A DNA stretch of 26,707 nt from JBGAWK01 sp044227665. Its GTDB lineage: Bacteria > Bacteroidota > Bacteroidia > Chitinophagales > JADIYW01. Location: assembly GCA_044227665.1 (NCBI GenBank), contig JBGAWK010000032.1, forward strand, positions 1 to 26,707, read 5' to 3'. A model generated the notes under the pieces. It worked only from the letters and a program-made list of their open reading frames with translations, ran no database searches and was not told where the DNA came from. Below, one piece after another: positions 24,513 through 26,707 of the stretch (the stretch's first letter is position 1; every line of letters starts with the position of its first letter). The translations under genes were made by a program, and so were the position numbers.

Positions 24513-24972
24513 GATAAATTTGTTGTTCTTTATTGTCAAAATAATTTTCTACCGTATATTTTTTAGTTGCAGTTTCATATTGCTGTTGGCTTTTTACATA
24601 TTTGTTGCTGTTGAAATTAATTTTTCCATCAATAAATGGATTATCGGTAGCATCATATTCTACATCATTATATGCCAATGCAATAAAATCAGATAATTCC
24701 ATCCAAACCATATTGCCATACAAATGGTTTTCTTTTTCATTTCTATCAAAGCAGATATCTTGACTACTAAAACCTAAGTCATATTTTTTTCCATTTTTTT
24801 CCATTATCAGAAGATATTCGCCTAATTCTTCTTGACTATCGTGTGTGATTCTAAAACTACTAATTCCTGGAAAATCTATTGTGTTATTAAAACTTTTGAG
24901 GATACTTTTTACAAAAAATATTCCACCAATTATCAATACAATAAATGAGATTAGACAAGATGATTTTTTCAT
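24310..24972 (-). CDS. Membrane-anchored protein of unknown family (paralog 1)
   Basis: 220 residues from ATG 24972; the open frame before it begins at a TTG inside a remnant and is rejected. An N-terminal Lys-Lys start and membrane segment (about 6-24, SCLISFIVLIIGGIFFV) leave a 190-residue domain outside the cytoplasm. Landmarks shared with the neighbouring paralog are RNEKENHLYGNMVW, DFIALAYND, NPFIDG, IENKKGQEFIQKLYPKFKG and DITAFLAAKFNKKLSY, then KELVILKIQDL at the end. The last 70 residues are nearly identical in both paralogs while the first 70 differ strongly. No catalytic motif is recognised. Tandem copies with decayed ones between them resemble immunity-protein or surface-variation arrays, but no toxin is seen. 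Confidence 0.75.
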   Translation of the reverse strand: MKKSSCLISFIVLIIGGIFFVKSILKSFNNTIDFPGISSFRITHDSQEELGEYLLIMEKNGKKYDLGFSSQDICFDRNEKENHLYGNMVWMELSDFIALAYNDVEYDATDNPFIDGKINFNSNKYVKSQQQYETATKKYTVENYFDNKEQQIYQYIENKKGQEFIQKLYPKFKGNRSYKGTALKNDFIDITAFLAAKFNKKLSYTVDDDKELVILKIQDL

Positions 24973-24988
24973 GATATATTTTTTTATT

Positions 24989-25045
24989 TTAAAAATGAAT
25001 GATGTATAATTTTTTTTCTTCGTCAACAGAATAGTGCAAATCCAT
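24989..25045 (-). pseudogene. Possible C-terminal remnant of a third paralog
   Basis: Minus-strand reading gives MDLHYSVDEEKKLYIIHF and a stop. It lines up with the end of both paralogs, LSYTVDDDKELVILKIQDL (LxYxVDxxKxLxI). Only about 15 residues can be compared, so chance likeness is possible. Its location, just upstream of paralog 1 and downstream of the decayed lipoprotein gene, fits an older unit of the same array. Confidence 0.35.
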
Positions 25046-25076
25046 TGGGTTTTTCTATTTTTTTTACTTATTCAAA

Positions 25077-25188
25077 CTATTTTTGTTGCTTTTTAAAGCT
25101 GGCTTTTTTGTTTTTTTTGCAAGAAAATTATGCTGTTACAAAAAATATGCTCACTATTAATTGGCTCCATTTTTTGATTTCTTTTTTT
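25077..25188 (-). pseudogene. Decayed copy of the lipoprotein gene 5' end
   Basis: Minus-strand translation in the frame of the intact gene gives KKWSQLIVSIFFVTA, a TAA stop, then FSCKKNKKASFKKQQK and TAG. The intact gene reads NKWSQLIVSLFFVSALFSCK at this place, so the signal peptide and lipobox are recognisable. The Leu codon TTA has become TAA (stop at 25128-25130), and the region holding the ATG is deleted. Downstream of the lipobox the likeness fades. Together with the possible paralog remnant at 24989-25045 this accounts for the 349-base gap between the two membrane-protein genes. Confidence 0.75.
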
Positions 25189-25530
25189 TAAATTTTATAG
25201 TTATAAAAGTTTGTTTGGTAATTAATATTTTATCTTTATCTATTATAGCTTTTTTCCAATATTTAGTAGAATAGCGCATCCTGTTATTTAAATCTATTTG
25301 GCAGATCAAATACATTTATTATCATAAGTCTTGAATTTTTAGTATCACTAATTCTTTCTCATCATCTATGGTATAACTCAGTTTTTTATTAAACTTGGCT
25401 GCTAAAAATGCAGTTATATCTATATAATCATCTTTGATGGGAAGTCCACGTTTCCTTCTAGAACCTTTAAACTTTGGGTATAATTTTTGGATAAATTCTT
25501 GCCCTTTTTTATTTTCTACATATTCGAATA
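25111..25530 (-). repeat. Direct repeat, copy 2 (with broken lipoprotein 5' end)
   Basis: Partner of 24087-24512. The spacer part is conserved with scattered differences. The lipoprotein part has lost about 18 bases, including its start codon, and carries an in-frame stop. Edges are approximate. Confidence 0.75.
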
Positions 25531-25987
25531 TTGGCTTGCCTTCTTTGTCTAAATACGTTTCTACATCAACAGATTTTGAAATGCTTTCATATCTGCTGTC
25601 CTTTTTTGAGTATTTAAAACTGGGGTATGATAAAACACTATCCATAAAGGGGTTTTTAGATTTTCCGACAGTATAATCTTCATAAACCAATGCAATAAAA
25701 TCAGCAAAATTATACCAACTCATATTTACATATAAATGGTTTTCAGTTTCGTTTCGCTCTATGGCTGCCTTCGTTAAATTTAAATTTAAGTCATACATTT
25801 TGCTATTTTTTTGCATCACTATTTTTTTTAACCCTATTTCTTCTTGACAACAAGGGAAAATCATTAAATCGCTAAAGGATGCACCACTAAAGAGAACGGA
25901 AGAGTAATGTATGGAAAATGCAATGCTTAAAAATATAATGGTAACAATTATTCCGCCTATTGCATCATTTTTTTTTGATTTTGCCAT
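25322..25987 (-). CDS. Membrane-anchored protein of unknown family (paralog 2)
   Basis: 221 residues, start ATG 25987 (MAKSKKNDAIGGIIVTIIFL). A basic N-terminus and one membrane segment (about 10-28) lead to an extracytoplasmic domain. It is a tandem paralog of the product at 24310-24972: shared RNETENHLYVNMSW, DFIALVYED, NPFMD, VENKKGQEFIQKLYPKFKG, DITAFLAAKFNKKLSYT and the terminal KELVILKIQDL. Between the anchor and about residue 75 the two share little, and this copy has two adjacent Cys (FPCCQEE) that the other lacks. The stop of the gene before it lies one base upstream of its ATG, so these two are cotranscribed and probably work together. No family is recognised. Confidence 0.75.
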   Translation of the reverse strand: MAKSKKNDAIGGIIVTIIFLSIAFSIHYSSVLFSGASFSDLMIFPCCQEEIGLKKIVMQKNSKMYDLNLNLTKAAIERNETENHLYVNMSWYNFADFIALVYEDYTVGKSKNPFMDSVLSYPSFKYSKKDSRYESISKSVDVETYLDKEGKPIFEYVENKKGQEFIQKLYPKFKGSRRKRGLPIKDDYIDITAFLAAKFNKKLSYTIDDEKELVILKIQDL

Positions 25988-25988
25988 A

Positions 25989-26543
25989 TTATTTAATTTT
26001 TTTTATTTTTCGTTTTCTAATGTTTCCAAGTATATTCATAATAGGTGGCGAAGCATATTGATGAATGATGATTACTTCGTTTTTATCATTTGCATTTACT
26101 CGCACCTCTAAAATGTTTCCTACATCAAAGAGCGATAATCGCTCCCAAATAAGCATCGTCTTGGATGTAGCTATATAGGCTGCTTCATTTTCTATACGCA
26201 CTTCTAATTGAAACAGAAACACGGGTCTTCCGTTCCAGTATGTGGCTATGCTGCGTTGAAAAACCCTTGCGGTGACTTTCAATCCGTATTCGAGCAAATA
26301 CTCGTATCGTTTTACGATATAAACTGTATAACGATAAATCAATGCCACTACAACTATCGAAGCCAATAACATAAGCAAACCGAAACCCCATTTGAATTGC
26401 CCAGTATTTGTAAAAAATTCTGCACGCCTAAAATATACAATCGCCACTGCCATGAAAACTACAGCATAAATACTCCACTTGCCTAACCATTTTAAGGCAC
26501 TTAACTCTTCTTTGTATTGCGGTATATCCTGTTGTTCAGTCAT
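25989..26543 (-). CDS. Two-TM membrane protein with a DUF3592-like domain
   Basis: 184 residues from ATG 26543 (MTEQQDIPQYKEELSALKWL); a TTG three codons earlier is less likely. Two membrane segments (about 23-39 and 53-77) are followed by a beta-rich domain (about 85-165) reading GLKVTARVFQRS, then YWNGRPVFLFQLEVRI, and VGNILEVRVNANDKNEVII. That order, a strand pair with 'V.ARV', a 'G.P.F.F...V' strand and a 'VGD.L.V.VNP.DP..' end, resembles DUF3592-type domains. The likeness is general and unproven. A basic tail (RKRKIKKIK) ends the protein. It is the first gene of the tandem run, one base before the start of paralog 2. Confidence 0.65.
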   Translation of the reverse strand: MTEQQDIPQYKEELSALKWLGKWSIYAVVFMAVAIVYFRRAEFFTNTGQFKWGFGLLMLLASIVVVALIYRYTVYIVKRYEYLLEYGLKVTARVFQRSIATYWNGRPVFLFQLEVRIENEAAYIATSKTMLIWERLSLFDVGNILEVRVNANDKNEVIIIHQYASPPIMNILGNIRKRKIKKIK

Positions 26544-26558
26544 TACATACAACTTTTT

Positions 26559-26707
26559 CTATGGGCAGTTCTTGTTTATTTTTTCAGAATGATTTGTCTT
26601 CGAGTAATATGTTGCAAACAAAAACTGCAAACTAGAAAATTTGGGTGTCAATGTCAATGAATTTTTAATATATATCGTCTGTGCATCTTGCATCAATTGA
26701 TAAGCTT
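26559..26707 (-). CDS. Possible 3' end of a gene entering from the right edge
   Basis: One minus-strand frame is open from the window edge to TAG at 26559-26561, giving about 49 codons that read AYQLMQDAQTIYIKNSLTLT and end SEKINKNCP. It would end 15 bases before the DUF3592-like gene. No motif is recognised, and an open frame of this length can occur by chance in A+T-rich DNA. Confidence 0.2.
   Translation of the reverse strand, partial: AYQLMQDAQTIYIKNSLTLTPKFSSLQFLFATYYSKTNHSEKINKNCP

Noticed and set aside
24475..24696. Plus-strand open frame rich in Phe and Ile
   Set aside because: Antisense shadow of Lys/Asn-rich codons in paralog 1; no start context or conserved feature.

Overview
This window looks like a chromosomal piece of a member of the Bacteroidota. 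Four things point there: the octamer TAnnTTTG, the Bacteroidota -7 promoter element, sits in front of many genes; there are no clear Shine-Dalgarno sequences; there is a type IX secretion (T9SS) cargo protein and a TamL-type lipoprotein; and the PurB, ProS and YciO-like Sua5 sequences are of the kinds usual in that phylum. The genus cannot be named from this sequence. The last six bases are a HindIII site, so the right edge may be a clone end.

Region 1 (1-4720). At the left edge is the start of an outer-membrane protein, preceded in the same orientation by an Asn/Trp/Tyr-rich lipoprotein. Divergent from them is proS. It converges on purB, and purB diverges from a YciO/Sua5-like gene.

Region 2 (4724-12689) carries housekeeping genes. 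comEC follows the Sua5-like gene. A promoter then precedes acpP-fabF-rnc (fatty-acid synthesis plus RNase III). ubiX converges on rnc. Three envelope thioredoxin-fold proteins (two CGWC paralogs and one TlpA-like CPPC protein) and argH form one tightly packed run.

Region 3 (12677-19212). tamL and a TrmH/SpoU methyltransferase gene diverge from start codons that share two bases. The methyltransferase gene overlaps a secreted protein of unknown function tail to tail. DUF423, a membrane-anchored protein of unknown function and ahcY follow on the minus strand. An intrinsic terminator behind ahcY touches the start codon of the next gene.

Region 4 (19301-21782) holds a flavodoxin-like gene, mltG (peptidoglycan) and a YihY/BrkB membrane protein. 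Two of these have a -7 element only five bases before ATG, which suggests leaderless transcripts.

Region 5 (21798-26707) is visibly more A+T-rich and is the accessory part. After a T9SS cargo gene come small unknown and broken genes, a lipoprotein, and two tandem paralogs of an unrecognised membrane-anchored family. About 0.4 kb is directly repeated here: the 3' half of the paralog, the spacer and the 5' end of the lipoprotein gene. One lipoprotein copy has decayed to a pseudogene, and a possible third paralog remnant lies between. This cluster is the best candidate for something undescribed. No toxin, nuclease or other recognisable effector is visible in it, so its function remains open. I saw no tRNA, rRNA, CRISPR array or intact insertion sequence.
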